Shown: positions 34,866-46,800 of the stretch, in pieces
Layout of the letters: every line of letters starts with the position of its first letter
Position numbering within the stretch: position 1 is the first letter of the stretch
NCBI GenBank assembly: GCA_016795485.1
Contig: JAEUHM010000021.1
Location: forward strand, 185,923 to 249,922
DNA length: 64,000 bases
Direction: 5' to 3'
DNA from: Verrucomicrobiaceae bacterium
Lineage (GTDB): Bacteria > Verrucomicrobiota > Verrucomicrobiia > Verrucomicrobiales > Verrucomicrobiaceae
The notes under the pieces: generated by a model
What the model was told of the DNA's origin: nothing
What the model saw: only the letters and a program-made list of their open reading frames with translations
Database searches by the model: none
Program-made: the position numbers and the translations under genes

Positions 34866-36047
34866 ATGGCTAAAGAAGCATTCCAACGCAACAAGCCGCA
34901 CGTCAACATCGGCACCATCGGTCACGTTGACCACGGCAAAACTACACTGACCGCCGCTATTACGACTGTGCTGGCTAAGAAAGGCTATGCTCAGGCTCGC
35001 GCTTACGATCAAATCGACGCTGCTCCAGAAGAGAAAGAGCGCGGCATTACCATCAACACCGCTCACGTCGAGTATGAAACCGACAAGCGTCACTATGCTC
35101 ACGTGGACTGCCCAGGACACGCTGACTATGTGAAAAACATGATCACCGGAGCCGCTCAGATGGACGGTGGTATCCTCGTTGTGAGCGCTGCTGACGGCCC
35201 TATGCCTCAGACTCGTGAGCACATCCTGCTTGCTCGTCAGGTGGGTGTTCCTGCTCTCGTTGTTTTCATGAACAAGGTGGACATGGCTGACGCTGACCTC
35301 CTTGAACTCGTGGAAATGGAGATCCGCGACCTTCTGTCCAAGTATGACTTCCCAGGTGATGACATTCCAATCGTGAAGGGCTCTGCTCTTAAGGCGATGG
35401 AAGGTGATGCCGAGCACGAAGGTAACATCCTCAAGCTTATGGATGCAGTTGATAGCTACATCCCTCTTCCTGAGCGTCCGATTGATCAAGACTTCCTCAT
35501 GCCAGTTGAAGACGTGTTCGCGATTGAAGGTCGTGGCACCGTTTGCACCGGCCGTGTTGAGCGTGGCATCATCAAGAAGATGTCCGAAGTCGAGATCGTG
35601 GGCATTCGTCCTACCGTCAAGACCACCGTCACGGACATTGAAATGTTCCGCAAGTTGCTCGACGAAGGTCGTGCAGGTGACAACGTTGGTCTGCTGCTTC
35701 GTGGTACGAAAAAGACCGACATTGAGCGCGGTCAAGTGATTGCCAAGCCAGGTTCTGTGACTCCTCACAAAAAGTTCAAGGCAGAGGTTTATGTTCTCTC
35801 CAAGGACGAGGGTGGCCGTCACACGCCGTTCTTCAATAACTATCGTCCGCAGTTCTACTTCCGCACCACGGATGTGACGGGTTCCGTCACACTTCCTGAG
35901 GGAGTGGAGATGGTGATGCCCGGTGATAACGTGTCCATCACGGTGGAGCTTATCACCCCAATCGCCATGGAGAAGACGATCCGTTTTGCTATCCGCGAGG
36001 GCGGAAAGACCGTCGGTGCAGGCCGCGTGTCTGACATCCTTGACTAG
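34866..36047 (+). CDS. tuf: Translation elongation factor Tu
   Basis: 393 residues, the exact usual length. GTPase motifs are [10 protein letters not shown] (P-loop), [12 protein letters not shown] (G3) and FMNKVDMAD (NKxD). Domains 2 and 3 follow with [17 protein letters not shown] and [17 protein letters not shown]. It delivers aminoacyl-tRNA to the ribosome. The gene is embedded between tRNA-Thr and tRNA-Trp, as at the tufB locus of other bacteria. High use of CGT, GGT and CTC-type preferred codons marks strong expression. A hairpin with a short T-run follows. Confidence 0.98.
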   Translation: MAKEAFQRNKPHVNIGTIGHVDHGKTTLTAAITTVLAKKGYAQARAYDQIDAAPEEKERGITINTAHVEYETDKRHYAHVDCPGHADYVKNMITGAAQMDGGILVVSAADGPMPQTREHILLARQVGVPALVVFMNKVDMADADLLELVEMEIRDLLSKYDFPGDDIPIVKGSALKAMEGDAEHEGNILKLMDAVDSYIPLPERPIDQDFLMPVEDVFAIEGRGTVCTGRVERGIIKKMSEVEIVGIRPTVKTTVTDIEMFRKLLDEGRAGDNVGLLLRGTKKTDIERGQVIAKPGSVTPHKKFKAEVYVLSKDEGGRHTPFFNNYRPQFYFRTTDVTGSVTLPEGVEMVMPGDNVSITVELITPIAMEKTIRFAIREGGKTVGAGRVSDILD

Positions 36048-36094
36048 GAAAGTCTGACCGGCTGGCGCCGGTCCTGATGACTTTGGGAATATGT

Positions 36095-36130
36095 GCCGCA
36101 GGGCTTGTTGAGAGCTCTGCGGCCTTTCTC
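36095..36130 (+). terminator. Probable terminator/attenuator after tuf
   Basis: GCCGCAGGGCT (36095-36105) pairs with AGCTCTGCGGC (36113-36123), 11 bp with one G-U pair, then CTTTCTCTC. The T-run is weak, so partial read-through into tRNA-Trp and secE is likely. A second hairpin without T-run, GACCGGC/GCCGGTC, lies at 36056-36073. Confidence 0.6.
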
Positions 36131-36218
36131 TCAAGGAGTTGGGCCGTCGGAAGTCTGGTCCCGGACTTTACAGACCGGGAAAACTTGATAATCATCTGGA
36201 GGATTTTGCATCGCATAC

Positions 36219-36294
36219 AGGTCAGTAGCTCAATTGGTAGAGTAGTGGTCTCCAAAACCATTGGTTGGGGGTTCGAGTCCCTCCTGGCCTGCCA
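36219..36294 (+). tRNA. tRNA-Trp (anticodon CCA)
   Basis: Acceptor AGGTCAG pairs with CTGGCCT; CCA encoded at 36292-36294. The anticodon loop CTCCAAA holds CCA, and the T-arm is GGGGGTTCGAGTCCCTC. Its position between tuf and secE is conserved in many bacteria. The rpmG gene often found between tRNA-Trp and secE is absent here. Confidence 0.96.
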
Positions 36295-36337
36295 CCTCAA
36301 AGCCATGCAACGTCCGACATTCCTCAGAAATAATTAA

Positions 36338-36559
36338 ATGAGTCGCATCCGCACCTACATCAGCGAAGTAATGCTCGAGTTGAGAAAGGCTACCTGGCCT
36401 TGGGACCCGAAAGAGAAGGGTTTTGCCAAGTACAAGGAGCTCAATGACTCCACCATCATGGTATTTGTCGCCATGATCTTGCTTGGCGCATTCGTGGCGT
36501 TTTTCGATACGGCACTGCGTTACTCATTCCAGGCGTTGAACGACTGGGCATCACGCTAG
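36338..36559 (+). CDS. secE: Preprotein translocase subunit SecE
   Basis: 73 residues with one membrane segment at about residues 40-62 (IMVFVAMILLGAFVAFFDTA). The preceding amphipathic helix has the SecE signature YISEVMLELRKATWP and ends before the membrane span. SecE clamps SecY in the translocon. This is the short single-span form found outside the enterobacteria. It lies in the conserved order tRNA-Trp, secE, nusG. Confidence 0.93.
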   Translation: MSRIRTYISEVMLELRKATWPWDPKEKGFAKYKELNDSTIMVFVAMILLGAFVAFFDTALRYSFQALNDWASR

Positions 36560-36635
36560 GGTCATGTTGCCTCTCGCAGGCAATCTTTGATCAGCAATAT
36601 TTTCATTACTTTACCTTCGTTTCTGTTTCGCCCCT

Positions 36636-37205
36636 ATGGGAGCTATCCCCGCACCTCGAGATCAATGGTTTGTCATCCATGTCCGTTCTGGCATGGAGAA
36701 TCGTGTGCGTGACAGTATGGTCCGCCGCATCCAGACAGAGGAGATGTGCGACTACGTTTACGAAGTGTTGCTTCCAACCGAACGCGTCTCGGAAGTCAAA
36801 AAAGGCAAGAAGACGGAAAGTAATCGCAAGTTCTTCCCAGGTTACATCATCGCTAACATGCACTTGTTGGATGAGAACAATCGCCTCATCGACAAAACAT
36901 GGTATTTTGTTAAGGAGACCGACGGTGTGTTGAACTTTGCTGGTGCAAAGGATCATCCGATCCCCATGCGTCCAAGGGAAGTTGAGAGTCTGCTTTCTCA
37001 GGTTCGGGAGCGCGAAGAAGGATCTGTGCCGAAGATTGCATTCTCTCCTGGCGATCAGGTTCGTGTCGCTGACGGTCCGTTTGAGAGTCAAGTCGGCACG
37101 GTTGAAGAAATCGATCCGGAACGCGGCGTGTTGCGTGTTTCGGTCAACATTTTCGGACGCTCCACCATCGTGGAACTCGAATACTGGCAGGTGGAAAAAG
37201 CATAA
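36636..37205 (+). CDS. nusG: Transcription termination/antitermination factor NusG
   Basis: 189 residues. The NGN domain starts WFVIHVRSGMENRVRDSMVR and includes RKFFPGYIIANMHL; the C-terminal KOW domain has FSPGDQVRVADGPFESQVG and ends with RSTIVELEYWQVEKA. NusG binds RNA polymerase and couples it with Rho or the ribosome. Both domains are complete. The start at 36636 keeps the family's short leader. It is followed by rplK with an 85-base gap, in the canonical order. Confidence 0.96.
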   Translation: MGAIPAPRDQWFVIHVRSGMENRVRDSMVRRIQTEEMCDYVYEVLLPTERVSEVKKGKKTESNRKFFPGYIIANMHLLDENNRLIDKTWYFVKETDGVLNFAGAKDHPIPMRPREVESLLSQVREREEGSVPKIAFSPGDQVRVADGPFESQVGTVEEIDPERGVLRVSVNIFGRSTIVELEYWQVEKA

Positions 37206-37290
37206 CTGTTTTTTCACGCTCTGGCTGGCGCTTCTACGGCCAGACTGTCTCAACATCAGAAAAACCACTCTACACTAAGGAACATCACTC

Positions 37291-37716
37291 ATGGCAAAAG
37301 AAGTCGTCAAAGTTATCAAGCTCCAGATCAAGGCTGGTGCAGCAAATCCATCGCCACCTATCGGCCCCGCTCTCGGTCAGGCTGGTGTGAACATCATGGG
37401 ATTCTGCAAGGAGTTCAACGCCGCCACGCAAAAGCTGGGTGGAGACATTCTCCCAACCATTATTTCCGTCTACAAAGACAAAAGTTTCACCTTCATCACG
37501 AAGCAGCCTCCAGCTTCCGTTCTCTTGAAGAAAGCTGCCAACATCGCTTCTGGATCGGGCGAGCCTAATCGTAAGAAGGTGGCCAAGCTAACCAAGAAGC
37601 AGCTGCTTGATGTTGTGAAACTGAAGATAGCTGACCTAAATACCCCTGACCCTGAGCGCGCCGCTCGTATTATGGCCGGCACTGCTCGTCAGATGGGCAT
37701 CGACATCGTCGACTAA
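37291..37716 (+). CDS. rplK: 50S ribosomal protein L11
   Basis: 141 residues, the standard length. Key features are [37 protein letters not shown] and the C-terminal RNA-binding part [13 protein letters not shown]11 binds the GTPase-associated centre of 23S rRNA. It is the first of four ribosomal protein genes between nusG and rpoB. Confidence 0.98.
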   Translation: MAKEVVKVIKLQIKAGAANPSPPIGPALGQAGVNIMGFCKEFNAATQKLGGDILPTIISVYKDKSFTFITKQPPASVLLKKAANIASGSGEPNRKKVAKLTKKQLLDVVKLKIADLNTPDPERAARIMAGTARQMGIDIVD

Positions 37717-37820
37717 CCCGAAGATTTTTGGTGGATTGCTTTTCAGCAGGCCCCCAGAGAAACGAATAAACCAAAACCGAAGCAGGAGAACTAGAACCGT
37801 TCGTTAGCACTGCCACTACC

Positions 37821-38519
37821 ATGAAAAAAAGAAGCAAACGCTACCAGAAAGCCGCCGCGATGACCGCATCCGGAAAGGTGTATACCCTGGAGGAAGCTGC
37901 AGACCTCGTCCGCAAGTTCCCTGGGCCGAAGTTCAACCAAACCGTGACATTGTCGTTCCGCTTGGGAGTTGATCCGAAAAAGTCAGACCAGATGGTTCGT
38001 GGCACATGCCCACTGCCTCACGGCTCTGGCAAAGCCGTTCGTGTCCTTGTGTTTGCACAAGGCAGCGCTGCTGAAGCGGCGAGGACTGCGGGTGCCGAGT
38101 TCGTAGGTTATGAAGACCTCATCGCCAAGATCAAAGAGGGTTTCCTCGACTTCGATGTAGCGATCGCGACTCCAGACGCCATGACCGAAGTGCGTAAACT
38201 CGGAAAGCAACTCGGACCCCGTGGTTTGATGCCCAATCCAAGGACAGGCACTGTCACCGACGACACAGCTGGTGCTGTGAAGAGCGTCAAAGCTGGCCGT
38301 GCTGACTTCAAGCTCGACAAAAATGGCAATTGCGCAGCAGGTGTTGGTAAGGCTAGCTTTGAGGTTAGTGCTCTCGTCGACAATTGCAGCGCTCTCATCG
38401 ACGCAGTGAATCGCGCTCGTCCAGCGACTGCCAAAGGCCGCTTTATTGAAACCGTAACGATGGCGGCGACGATGACCCCGGGTCTTCGAATCGACGTTTC
38501 AAAATACATCAAACTCTAA
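37821..38519 (+). CDS. rplA: 50S ribosomal protein L1
   Basis: 232 residues. Conserved stretches include RKFPGPKFNQTVTLSFRLGV, GKAVRVLVFAQG, ATPDAMTEVRKLGKQLGPRG and LMPNPRTGTV. L1 forms the ribosome's mobile L1 stalk and in many bacteria represses its own operon by binding its mRNA; the 104-base rplK-rplA gap was not resolved into a binding site. It follows rplK as expected. Confidence 0.98.
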   Translation: MKKRSKRYQKAAAMTASGKVYTLEEAADLVRKFPGPKFNQTVTLSFRLGVDPKKSDQMVRGTCPLPHGSGKAVRVLVFAQGSAAEAARTAGAEFVGYEDLIAKIKEGFLDFDVAIATPDAMTEVRKLGKQLGPRGLMPNPRTGTVTDDTAGAVKSVKAGRADFKLDKNGNCAAGVGKASFEVSALVDNCSALIDAVNRARPATAKGRFIETVTMAATMTPGLRIDVSKYIKL

Positions 38520-38540
38520 TCACTCCAGGAATACCGACTC

Positions 38541-39056
38541 ATGAAAGCTGAAAAGACCGACCTGATCAATGACCTGGTGCAGAAGGTAAATGCATCGCCA
38601 TTCCTCTTTGTAGTAGATTACACTGGCCTCACCGTTCCTCGCTGGGAAGAACTCCGCAAGCGTCTTCGTGGCGCTGGTGCCGAGATCCACGTGATCAAAA
38701 ACACCTTTGTAAAGAAAGCTGCTGAGAAGGCCGGCTATCCTACCGATATTGCCACCGCTCTCACTGGCCAGACGGCCGTGGTCACGGGCGACAAAGACGT
38801 TTGCGCTGCAGCCAAGGTCATGAAGACCTTTGCTAAGGAGTTTGAAAAACCCAAGCTCAAGGCAGGCGTGCTCGATGGTGCCTATCTTAGCGCCGATGGC
38901 ATCAACTCCCTGGCAGAGCTGCCTTCCAAAGAAGTGCTTCAGGCCACCCTCCTCGGGGTGCTCAATGCACCGGCTTCCCAACTCGTTCGCTTGCTCAACG
39001 AACCCGCAGCGTCTCTCGCTCGTGTTATCAAGGCAAAAGGCGAGAAAGGCGAATAA
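38541..39056 (+). CDS. rplJ: 50S ribosomal protein L10
   Basis: 171 residues. The N-terminal domain has FLFVVDYTGLTVPRWEELRK, HVIKNTFVKKAAEKAGY and LTGQTAVVTG; the C-terminal helix for L7/L12 dimers is RLLNEPAASLARVIKAKGEK. It anchors the L7/L12 stalk. Only 21 bases separate it from rplA, leaving no room for the long L10 leader seen in E. coli. A 187-base gap with no recognised gene precedes rplL. Confidence 0.97.
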   Translation: MKAEKTDLINDLVQKVNASPFLFVVDYTGLTVPRWEELRKRLRGAGAEIHVIKNTFVKKAAEKAGYPTDIATALTGQTAVVTGDKDVCAAAKVMKTFAKEFEKPKLKAGVLDGAYLSADGINSLAELPSKEVLQATLLGVLNAPASQLVRLLNEPAASLARVIKAKGEKGE

Positions 39057-39243
39057 CAATCGTAGCCGCGGTCTTGAACGACCCTGGCTCCATCAAACCA
39101 TTTGATCAGATGGCCCTGCGAGTGCGGGGTCTGAACCCAAAAAGACAAAGTAAAGTATAACATCCAACGGTTCCTTGCCGGAACGCAGGCTTGTGTTCTC
39201 AAACCCACCGGGGCTCCGGTGATCGGCAATACCAAGAAAAAAC

Positions 39244-39633
39244 ATGGCTGATATTAGCAAAATCGTAGATGAACTCAGCGGACTGACAGTGCTTCAGATC
39301 GCTGAACTTGTGAAGACCCTCGAAGACAAGTGGGGCGTTTCCGCCGCCGCTCCTGTCGCTGCCGTAGCTGTTGCTGGTGGTGCCGCTGGTGGCGCTGCTG
39401 CTCCTGCTGCTGAAGAGAAGACTGAGTTTGACGTCATTCTCGTCGACGGTGGTGGCAACAAGATCGCTGTCATCAAGGAAATCCGTGGCGTTGTGGCCGG
39501 TCTCGGCCTCGCAGAAGCCAAGGCCCTCGTCGACAAAGGTGGTCAAGCCGTCAAAACTGGCGTGCCCAAGGCCGAAGCCGAAGAGATCAAGAAGAAGCTC
39601 GAGGCAGCTGGCGCCAAAGTCGAGATCAAGTAA
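39244..39633 (+). CDS. rplL: 50S ribosomal protein L7/L12
   Basis: 129 residues. The N-terminal dimerisation domain is [20 protein letters not shown], the flexible hinge is Ala/Gly-rich, and the C-terminal domain has [20 protein letters not shown] and [20 protein letters not shown]. It recruits translation factors to the ribosome. The hinge codons are strongly GCT/GCC biased, as expected for high expression. Confidence 0.98.
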   Translation: MADISKIVDELSGLTVLQIAELVKTLEDKWGVSAAAPVAAVAVAGGAAGGAAAPAAEEKTEFDVILVDGGGNKIAVIKEIRGVVAGLGLAEAKALVDKGGQAVKTGVPKAEAEEIKKKLEAAGAKVEIK

Positions 39634-39967
39634 GGTCATCAACTCCTTTTTCCCCTTGCATCGTCGCGCCCCTTGCGGCGATGCGAGGCAGGAAAAGGAA
39701 ATCACACAGTCAATCAAACTCCATAAGAGCCCAGACGACAGGCCAGTCCAATTCCAAACGACTTGTCATCTGCTCTCTGCCCGCCACGCCTCTTAGTCTT
39801 CTCCGTTCCTTGCCCTTAGCCCCTAGTCTTTTCAGCTTCTCATTTTCGCCTTTCAAACGATTCACTTCTGAATCGTGAGGAGGGCTTTTCGTCGTTCCAC
39901 GCCTCACGCTTGAAATCGACACCCCAACCCCACCCGCCACCCACCGAAGCCCCCAACTTCCACGATT
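39634..39967 (+). promoter_or_regulatory. rplL-rpoB spacer with two stable hairpins
   Basis: A 334-base gap with no gene. The first hairpin, GCATCGTCGC / GCGGCGATGC (39658-39667 and 39675-39684), has ten pairs with one G-U. The second, ACGATTCA / TGAATCGT (39857-39864 and 39869-39876), has a four-base loop. Neither is followed by a long T-run. In E. coli the same spacer holds an attenuator and an RNase III site that lower rpoBC expression; a similar role is plausible here. The last 80 bases before rpoB are unusually C-rich. Confidence 0.45.
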
Positions 39968-42900
39968 ATGTCACAGCGCACTAACTTCGGAAATATCCAC
40001 GAGCCGATCGATCCGCCAAACCTCATTGAGGTCCAACTGCGGTCCTATGAAGAGTTCTTGCAGACAAACATACCCATGGCCAAGCGCAAAGAGGTTGGCC
40101 TCCAGGCGGTGTTTCGTGAGGTATTCCCAATCGATAGCTATGACGGCAAAATGTCGCTCAATTTCGTTCAATACGAAATTGGTGAGCCAAAACTGAATCC
40201 GCTCGAAGCCATTCGTGATGCTGAAACCTACAGCGCGCCGCTCTATGTCACATTTGAGTTGAAAGAAGAGAAGGCCGCCAAGCAGGAGCGGGTTTACATG
40301 GGCGAGATTCCGCTGATGACCAATCGCGGGACTTTTGTCATCAATGGTGCCGAGCGCGTCGTCGTCTCCCAGTTGCACCGCAGCCCTGGTATCTGCTTTG
40401 AGACCTCCATGCACCTCAATGGTCGCTGGCTCTACGGCTTCCGCATCATCCCTGACCGCGGAACTTGGCTGGAAGTGCAGTTCGATACCAACGACCTTCT
40501 GTACGTTTATCTCGATCGTCGTCGTCGTCGTCGTAAGTTCCTCGCCACTACTCTTCTTCGAGTGATTGGTTTCCCCAATGACGAGGACATCCTCAAGCTC
40601 TTTTACAACCTTGAAGAGCTGAAGCTGAAGGAGAGCATGACCGAGGACCAACTTGCCAACAAAGTGCTCTACCAAGACATTCTTGATGGGGAGTTGATCA
40701 TCGCACGTGCGTATGAGCCTCTCACGCTAGGCACGGTGCGCCAAATCATTCAGTCTGGCTATAAGGCGATCCGCGTTGTGCACGCCAGTGCTGATGACCT
40801 GCTTATCACCTCTCTGCGCAAGGATACCGCACGCGATGAGGATGAAGCATTGAAGGAAATCTACCGCCGCCTCCGCCCTGGCGATCCTCCGACAGTTCCG
40901 AACGCCAAGGCGCTTGTGAAGCGCTTGTTCTTCGATCCAAAACGTTACGATCTCACACGCGTTGGTCGTTACAAGATCAACCAGAAGTTGGGAATCAAGA
41001 TTGATTCAGATTGCCGCATTCTCACTGCCGATGATGTCGTCAGCGCCATGCGTTATCTCTTCAAACTTCGCGCTGGTGAAGGTCTTCTGGACGATATCGA
41101 TCACCTTGGAAGCCGCCGTGTGCGTGCTGTGGGTGAACTTTTGGCCAACCAGTGCCGAGTGGGCCTCAGCCGGACCGAGCGTCTGGTCAAGGAGCGTATG
41201 ACTCTGTTTGATGTGAACATGGACACCATGACACCTCAGAAACTCATCAATCCAAAGGCGCTGAGCGCCGTGGTGCGTGACTTCTTTGGTCGCAGTCAGT
41301 TGTCACAGTTCATGGACCAGACCAATCCTCTTGCAGAGTTGACGCACAAGCGCCGCCTCTCCGCTCTTGGACCTGGCGGCCTTAACCGCGACCGTGCAGG
41401 ATTTGAAGTGCGCGACGTGCACATTTCCCATTATGGCCGTATCTGCCCGATTGAGACCCCGGAAGGTCCTAACATCGGTCTGATCAACTCAATGTCGACC
41501 TTCAGTCGGATCAATGAGTTCGGCTTCATCGAGACTCCATACCGCAAGGTAAGCAACGGGGTCGTCTCTGAGAAGATCGAGTACCTTACTGCGGATCAGG
41601 AAGAGAATCATTACATCGCCCAGGCAAACAACCCGCTTGAAGAGGGCGGCAAGTTCTCCAACAAGCGTGTCACGGTGCGTTATCGTGGTGAGTTCCTTGA
41701 AGTGGAGCCGGAAAAACCTACCTACATGGACGTTTCTCCCAAGCAGCTCGTTTCGGTTGCTGCCTCGCTCATTCCATTCCTTGAGCACGATGACGCCAAC
41801 CGCGCATTGATGGGTTCAAACATGCAACGCCAGGGCGTGCCTCTGCTTCACAATGAAGCACCGCTCGTCGGCACCGGCATGGAAGGTAAGGCTGCTCGTG
41901 ACTCCAAAGCTGTCGTTGTTTGCGATGCCAATGGTGTCGTCGCTGCCGCCACCGGCTACGTGATCATCGTCACCAAGGACGGTAAACTCCCTGTGAAGGA
42001 TGAAGTTTTCCTCGCCGACTGGACGAAGATCCAGACCGATCCAGAAGCCGACATTTGGGTCTATCCTCTTCGCAAGTTTGGTCGCTCCAACGCTGGAACC
42101 TGCATCAACCAGGTGCCGTTGGTCAAAAAGGGCCAGAAAGTGAAGAAAGGCGACGTGTTGGCTGATGGTCCTTGCACCGATCAAGGTGAACTCGCACTTG
42201 GCCAGAACATGCTGGTCGCGTTCATGCCTTGGAACGGTTACAACTTCGAGGACGCCATTGTCATCAGTCGCCGCGTGGTGAAGGAGGATATTTACACCTC
42301 CATTCACATTGAGGACTTTGAAGTCCAAGCCCGTGACACGAAGCTTGGGCCTGAGGAAATCACTCGTGACATCCCAAACGTCGGTGATGAGGCTCTCAAG
42401 AACCTCGACCAGGATGGAGTGATCCGTATTGGTGCCGAAGTTAAGCCTGGCGACATCCTCGTTGGCAAAATCACACCGAAGTCCGAGACTGAACTGGCTC
42501 CTGAAGAGCGCCTTCTGCGCGCGATCTTCGGAGAGAAGGCAGCCGACGTGAAAGACACGTCTCTCCGTGTGCCTTCTGGCTGCACGGGAATCGTGATGGA
42601 TGTGCGCGTGGCACAGCGCCTTGGTGGTGCAGCTGCTGCTGACTCCAACAAAGAGAAGCTTTCCCAGACCGAATACAAAAAGCAGGTCAAGGAGATCGAG
42701 GAGAACTATCGGACCAAGAAAGAAGAGCTCACTGAGCAACTCACAGAGCGTCTCAGCGACATCTTGCTCAACGAGAAGATCCCGCTTGATGTGGTCAATG
42801 GCCAGACCGGTGAAATCATCATTGGTGCCAACAAGAAGATCACCAAGACCCTTCTTCGTAAGCTGGCTGAGAGCTATGACACGATCGAGATCGATCCGTC

Positions 42901-43822
42901 TCCAGTTCGCAGTAAGATCATGGACATCATCGCCGCCTTCGAGCAGAAGTTCAGCGATGCTGACATGGAGCGTGAGCGTTCCCTCGACCGCATTGAAGCC
43001 GGAAACGAGTCGGAGTCCGGTGTTGTGAAGCTTGTTCGCGTGTTCATCGCTTCCAAGCGTAAACTGTCAGTCGGTGACAAGATGGCCGGACGCCACGGTA
43101 ACAAAGGCGTGGTGGCTACCATCGTTCCCGAAGAAGACATGCCCTTCCTTGAGAACGGTAAGCCAGTCGACATCGTGCTCAACCCTCTCGGCGTGCCAAG
43201 CCGGATGAACGTGGGACAGGTTCTTGAAACCCACCTTGGTCTCGCTGCTCGTGCTCTCGGAATGAAGATCGCTACTCCGATTTTCGATGGTATTCCTGAG
43301 TCCAAGATCATGGACTACGTGAAGGAGGCCAAGAAAGTGCCTGAATACGAGTGGATGGGCCTAAATGGTAAATCCACACTGTATGATGGCCGCACTGGCG
43401 AGCCCTACACTCAGGAGGTCGTTGTTGGCTACATTTACATGTTGAAACTGGGCCACCTTGTTGCCGACAAGATCCACGCACGCGCCGTTGGACCTTACTC
43501 ACTCGTTACTCAGCAGCCTCTCGGCGGTAAAGCCCAGTATGGTGGCCAGCGTTTCGGGGAGATGGAGGTGTGGGCACTTGAAGCCTACGGTGCAGCCTAC
43601 ACGTTGCAGGAACTGCTCACCGTCAAATCTGACGACGTCCAGGGCCGCACGCGCATCTATGAGGCCATTGTGAAAGGCGATAACTCGCTTGAAGCTGGCA
43701 CACCTGAATCCTTTAACGTTCTCATCAAGGAAATGCAGTCGCTCGGTCTCGACGTGCGCGTTCAGCGCAAGTCTGATGGAGAAACTCCTGAACTGGAAGA
43801 CTTCACTGGTTCTGCAGCCTGA
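39968..43822 (+). CDS. rpoB: DNA-directed RNA polymerase subunit beta
   Basis: 1284 residues. Landmarks include [20 protein letters not shown], the rifampicin region [20 protein letters not shown] followed by [28 protein letters not shown], and the nucleotide site [19 protein letters not shown]. The residues that commonly mutate to resistance (E. coli D516, H526, R529, S531) are the sensitive type. A charged helical insertion lies around residues 895-930 ([20 protein letters not shown]). The C-terminal region has [20 protein letters not shown], which packs against beta-prime. It is cotranscribed with rpoC, 47 bases downstream. Confidence 0.98.
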   Translation: MSQRTNFGNIHEPIDPPNLIEVQLRSYEEFLQTNIPMAKRKEVGLQAVFREVFPIDSYDGKMSLNFVQYEIGEPKLNPLEAIRDAETYSAPLYVTFELKEEKAAKQERVYMGEIPLMTNRGTFVINGAERVVVSQLHRSPGICFETSMHLNGRWLYGFRIIPDRGTWLEVQFDTNDLLYVYLDRRRRRRKFLATTLLRVIGFPNDEDILKLFYNLEELKLKESMTEDQLANKVLYQDILDGELIIARAYEPLTLGTVRQIIQSGYKAIRVVHASADDLLITSLRKDTARDEDEALKEIYRRLRPGDPPTVPNAKALVKRLFFDPKRYDLTRVGRYKINQKLGIKIDSDCRILTADDVVSAMRYLFKLRAGEGLLDDIDHLGSRRVRAVGELLANQCRVGLSRTERLVKERMTLFDVNMDTMTPQKLINPKALSAVVRDFFGRSQLSQFMDQTNPLAELTHKRRLSALGPGGLNRDRAGFEVRDVHISHYGRICPIETPEGPNIGLINSMSTFSRINEFGFIETPYRKVSNGVVSEKIEYLTADQEENHYIAQANNPLEEGGKFSNKRVTVRYRGEFLEVEPEKPTYMDVSPKQLVSVAASLIPFLEHDDANRALMGSNMQRQGVPLLHNEAPLVGTGMEGKAARDSKAVVVCDANGVVAAATGYVIIVTKDGKLPVKDEVFLADWTKIQTDPEADIWVYPLRKFGRSNAGTCINQVPLVKKGQKVKKGDVLADGPCTDQGELALGQNMLVAFMPWNGYNFEDAIVISRRVVKEDIYTSIHIEDFEVQARDTKLGPEEITRDIPNVGDEALKNLDQDGVIRIGAEVKPGDILVGKITPKSETELAPEERLLRAIFGEKAADVKDTSLRVPSGCTGIVMDVRVAQRLGGAAAADSNKEKLSQTEYKKQVKEIEENYRTKKEELTEQLTERLSDILLNEKIPLDVVNGQTGEIIIGANKKITKTLLRKLAESYDTIEIDPSPVRSKIMDIIAAFEQKFSDADMERERSLDRIEAGNESESGVVKLVRVFIASKRKLSVGDKMAGRHGNKGVVATIVPEEDMPFLENGKPVDIVLNPLGVPSRMNVGQVLETHLGLAARALGMKIATPIFDGIPESKIMDYVKEAKKVPEYEWMGLNGKSTLYDGRTGEPYTQEVVVGYIYMLKLGHLVADKIHARAVGPYSLVTQQPLGGKAQYGGQRFGEMEVWALEAYGAAYTLQELLTVKSDDVQGRTRIYEAIVKGDNSLEAGTPESFNVLIKEMQSLGLDVRVQRKSDGETPELEDFTGSAA

Positions 43823-43869
43823 TTCCCCGACACCACGAAACGAAAACCACAAGCCCAACTGATAAAATC

Positions 43870-46800
43870 ATGAGCATTGAATCCAATCTCAAAGAAGTGT
43901 TTGGCGAAACCTCGCGCGGCGAGAACTTCGACCTGGTGTCCATCTCCATTGCCAGCCCGGAACGCATTCGTTCTTGGTCGAGCGGTGAGGTGAAGAACCC
44001 TGAAACCATCAACTACCGCACGTTCAAGCCAGAAAAAGGCGGCCTGTTCTGTGAGCGTATTTTCGGCCCTACTCGGGACTGGGAGTGTGCTTGCGGCAAG
44101 TACAAGCGCATCAAGCACAAAGGCGTGATTTGTGACCGCTGCGGCGTCGAAGTAACCCTTAGCCGCGTTCGCCGTGAGCGCATGGGTCACATCGAACTTG
44201 CCGTCCCCGTCACTCACATCTGGTTCTACAAGTGCATGCCTTCTCGCATCGGCTTGATGCTGGACATGACCGCCCGCTCTTTGGAGCGCGTGATCTATTA
44301 CGAAGACTACATTGTCATCGATCCAGGCAGCACGCCTCTTCAGCGCGCTCAACTTCTCACCGAAGTCGAACTGCGTGACGCTGAAGATCAATACGGCCCT
44401 GAAACATTCCGCGTTGGAATGGGTGCCGAAGCCATCCGCGAGCTGTTCTCACAGATTAACTTGGTCAACATGATCAAGGATCTTGAAGCCGCCATGGAGA
44501 AGACTCGCTCCAAGCAGGTGCGCAAGAAATTGGCCAAGCGGTTGAAGCTTGCACAGGGCTTCTCGGAAAGCCATGGACGCCCTGAGTGGATGATCATGGA
44601 GGTGCTTCCAGTGATTCCGCCCGATCTCCGTCCGCTCGTTCCTCTCGAAGGTGGCCGTTTTGCGACCTCCGACCTGAATGACCTTTATCGTCGCGTCATC
44701 AACCGCAACAACCGCCTGAAGAACCTCCTTCAGCTCCGCACTCCGGATGTCATCATCCGCAACGAGAAGCGCATGCTCCAGGAGGCGGTGGACGCCCTAT
44801 TCGACAACGGCCGCCACGGCCGTGCGGTTACCGGAGCTGGCAATCGCCCTCTCAAGTCGCTCTCTGACATGCTCAAGGGCAAGTCGGGCCGCTTCCGTCA
44901 AAACCTTCTCGGCAAACGTGTCGACTACTCTGGTCGTTCCGTGATCGTTATCGGTCCAGATCTCAAGCTTAGCCAGTGCGGTCTGCCCAAGAAGATGGCT
45001 CTCGTTTTGTTTGAACCATTCATCATTCGCCGACTCAAGGAGATGGGGCTCGTTCACACGGTCCGCAGTGCCAAGAAGATGATTGAGCGCCGCACTCCCG
45101 AAGTGTGGGACATTCTGGAAGAAGTCACCAAGGGACACCCCGTTCTCCTGAACCGTGCTCCTACGTTGCACCGCTTGTCCATTCAGGCTTTCGAGCCAGT
45201 CTTGATCGAAGGTGAAGCTATCCGTGTTCACCCGCTAGTTTGTACGGCGTACAACGCCGACTTCGACGGTGACCAGATGGCCGTGCACGTTCCGCTGTCC
45301 ATTGAGGCCCAAATGGAGGCTCGCCTCCTCATGTTGGCTCCAAACAACATTTTCTCGCCGTCTTCTGGCAAGCCAGTGAATACTCCTTCTCAGGACATTC
45401 CACTCGGTTGCTACTTCCTCACCTACCTGCGTGAAGTCGGCCAGAACGACACCAAGAACGGCAAGAAGATCCAGCTACCGATGTTCAACGACGCTTCCGA
45501 AGTGGAGTTCGCCGTTTCCGAAGGTAAGGTGGAGCTGAACCAAAAAGTTCTCTTCCGTAATCCAGACTTCGGTTCCAGTGGCCGCATTTACGGCGACCCA
45601 AGCAAGGCTCACATCGAGACCACCGCTGGACGTGTCCGTTTCAACGAAATCTGGCCTGAGAAGCTTGGCTTCATCAACCAGACAGTCGGTAAGAAGCAGA
45701 TCTCAGACATCATCTGGCGCTGCTTCCAGACCGTTGGTCAGCGTGAGACCGTTGCTGCTCTGGATCGCTTAAAGCAACTTGGCTTCCGTGAGGCATCTCG
45801 TTCGGGTTGCTCCATCGGTATCACCGACATGATGATCCCAGGCTCCAAAGTCAACGCGCTTGGTGCTGCCTACAAGGAGATTGAGGTCGTTGAGGGTCAA
45901 TATCGTCGCGGTATCATCACCAACGGTGAGCGTAACCAGAAGGTGATCGACATCTGGACCAAGACTGGTGACCAGGTTGCTGATGAGCTCTTCCGGACCA
46001 TTGAGTTCAACGAAGGCAAGAAGCACCACAACCCGCTTTACGTCATGGTGACCTCGGGTGCTCGTGGTAACCGCACTCAGATTAAGCAGCTCGGTGGTAT
46101 GCGCGGCTTGATGGCCAAGCCCTCCGGCGAGATCATCGAACGTCCGATCACGTCTAACTTCCGTGAAGGCCTCAGCGTGTTGGAGTACTTCATCTCCACT
46201 CACGGTGCTCGTAAGGGCTTGGCAGACACCGCTCTGAAGACGGCTGACTCCGGTTACATGACACGTAAGCTGGTCGACGTTTCTCAGGACGTCATCGTTA
46301 CGATCGAAGACTGCGGCACCGTCAATGGCATTACTCTTAGCTCCATCTACCAAGGTGACGAGGAGGTTGTTGACCTCAAGACACGTATCTACGGTCGTGT
46401 CAGTTGCGAGACCGTTCACAACCCGGTCGACAAGTCGATCATTGTTGCTCCAGGCACCTTAGTTCTTGAGAAAGAAGCTGCGGCCCTGGCCAAGATCGGT
46501 GTGGAGAAGTTGAAGATCCGTTCCGTGTTGACATGCGAAAGCAAGCGCGGCTGCTGTGCCAAGTGCTATGGCCTTCAATTGGCCACTCAGCGTATGGCCC
46601 GCATCGGTGAGGCAGTCGGCATCATCGCCGCTCAGTCCATCGGGGAGCCGGGAACGCAGTTGACCATGCGTACCTTCCACGTCGGTGGTGTGGCCGTGGG
46701 TGCCTTCAAGCAACCCTTCATCATCACCAAAAACGCTGGTATCCTCCGCTACAACGATCTTCGTATCGTGCAGAGCGTGGAAGGAACCTGGATTGCGCTG

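Noticed and set aside
34695..36134. A 479-codon open frame on the minus strand across tuf
   Set aside because: It is the antisense of a highly expressed, codon-biased gene and of a tRNA; tuf is certain, and the frame shows no domain.
41281..41400. Rifampicin-resistance allele of rpoB
   Set aside because: The positions equivalent to E. coli D516, H526, R529 and S531 are the sensitive residues; other differences are ordinary phylum variation.
41816..42739. A 307-codon minus-strand frame inside rpoB
   Set aside because: Shadow of rpoB caused by codon bias; no start signal or recognisable domain.
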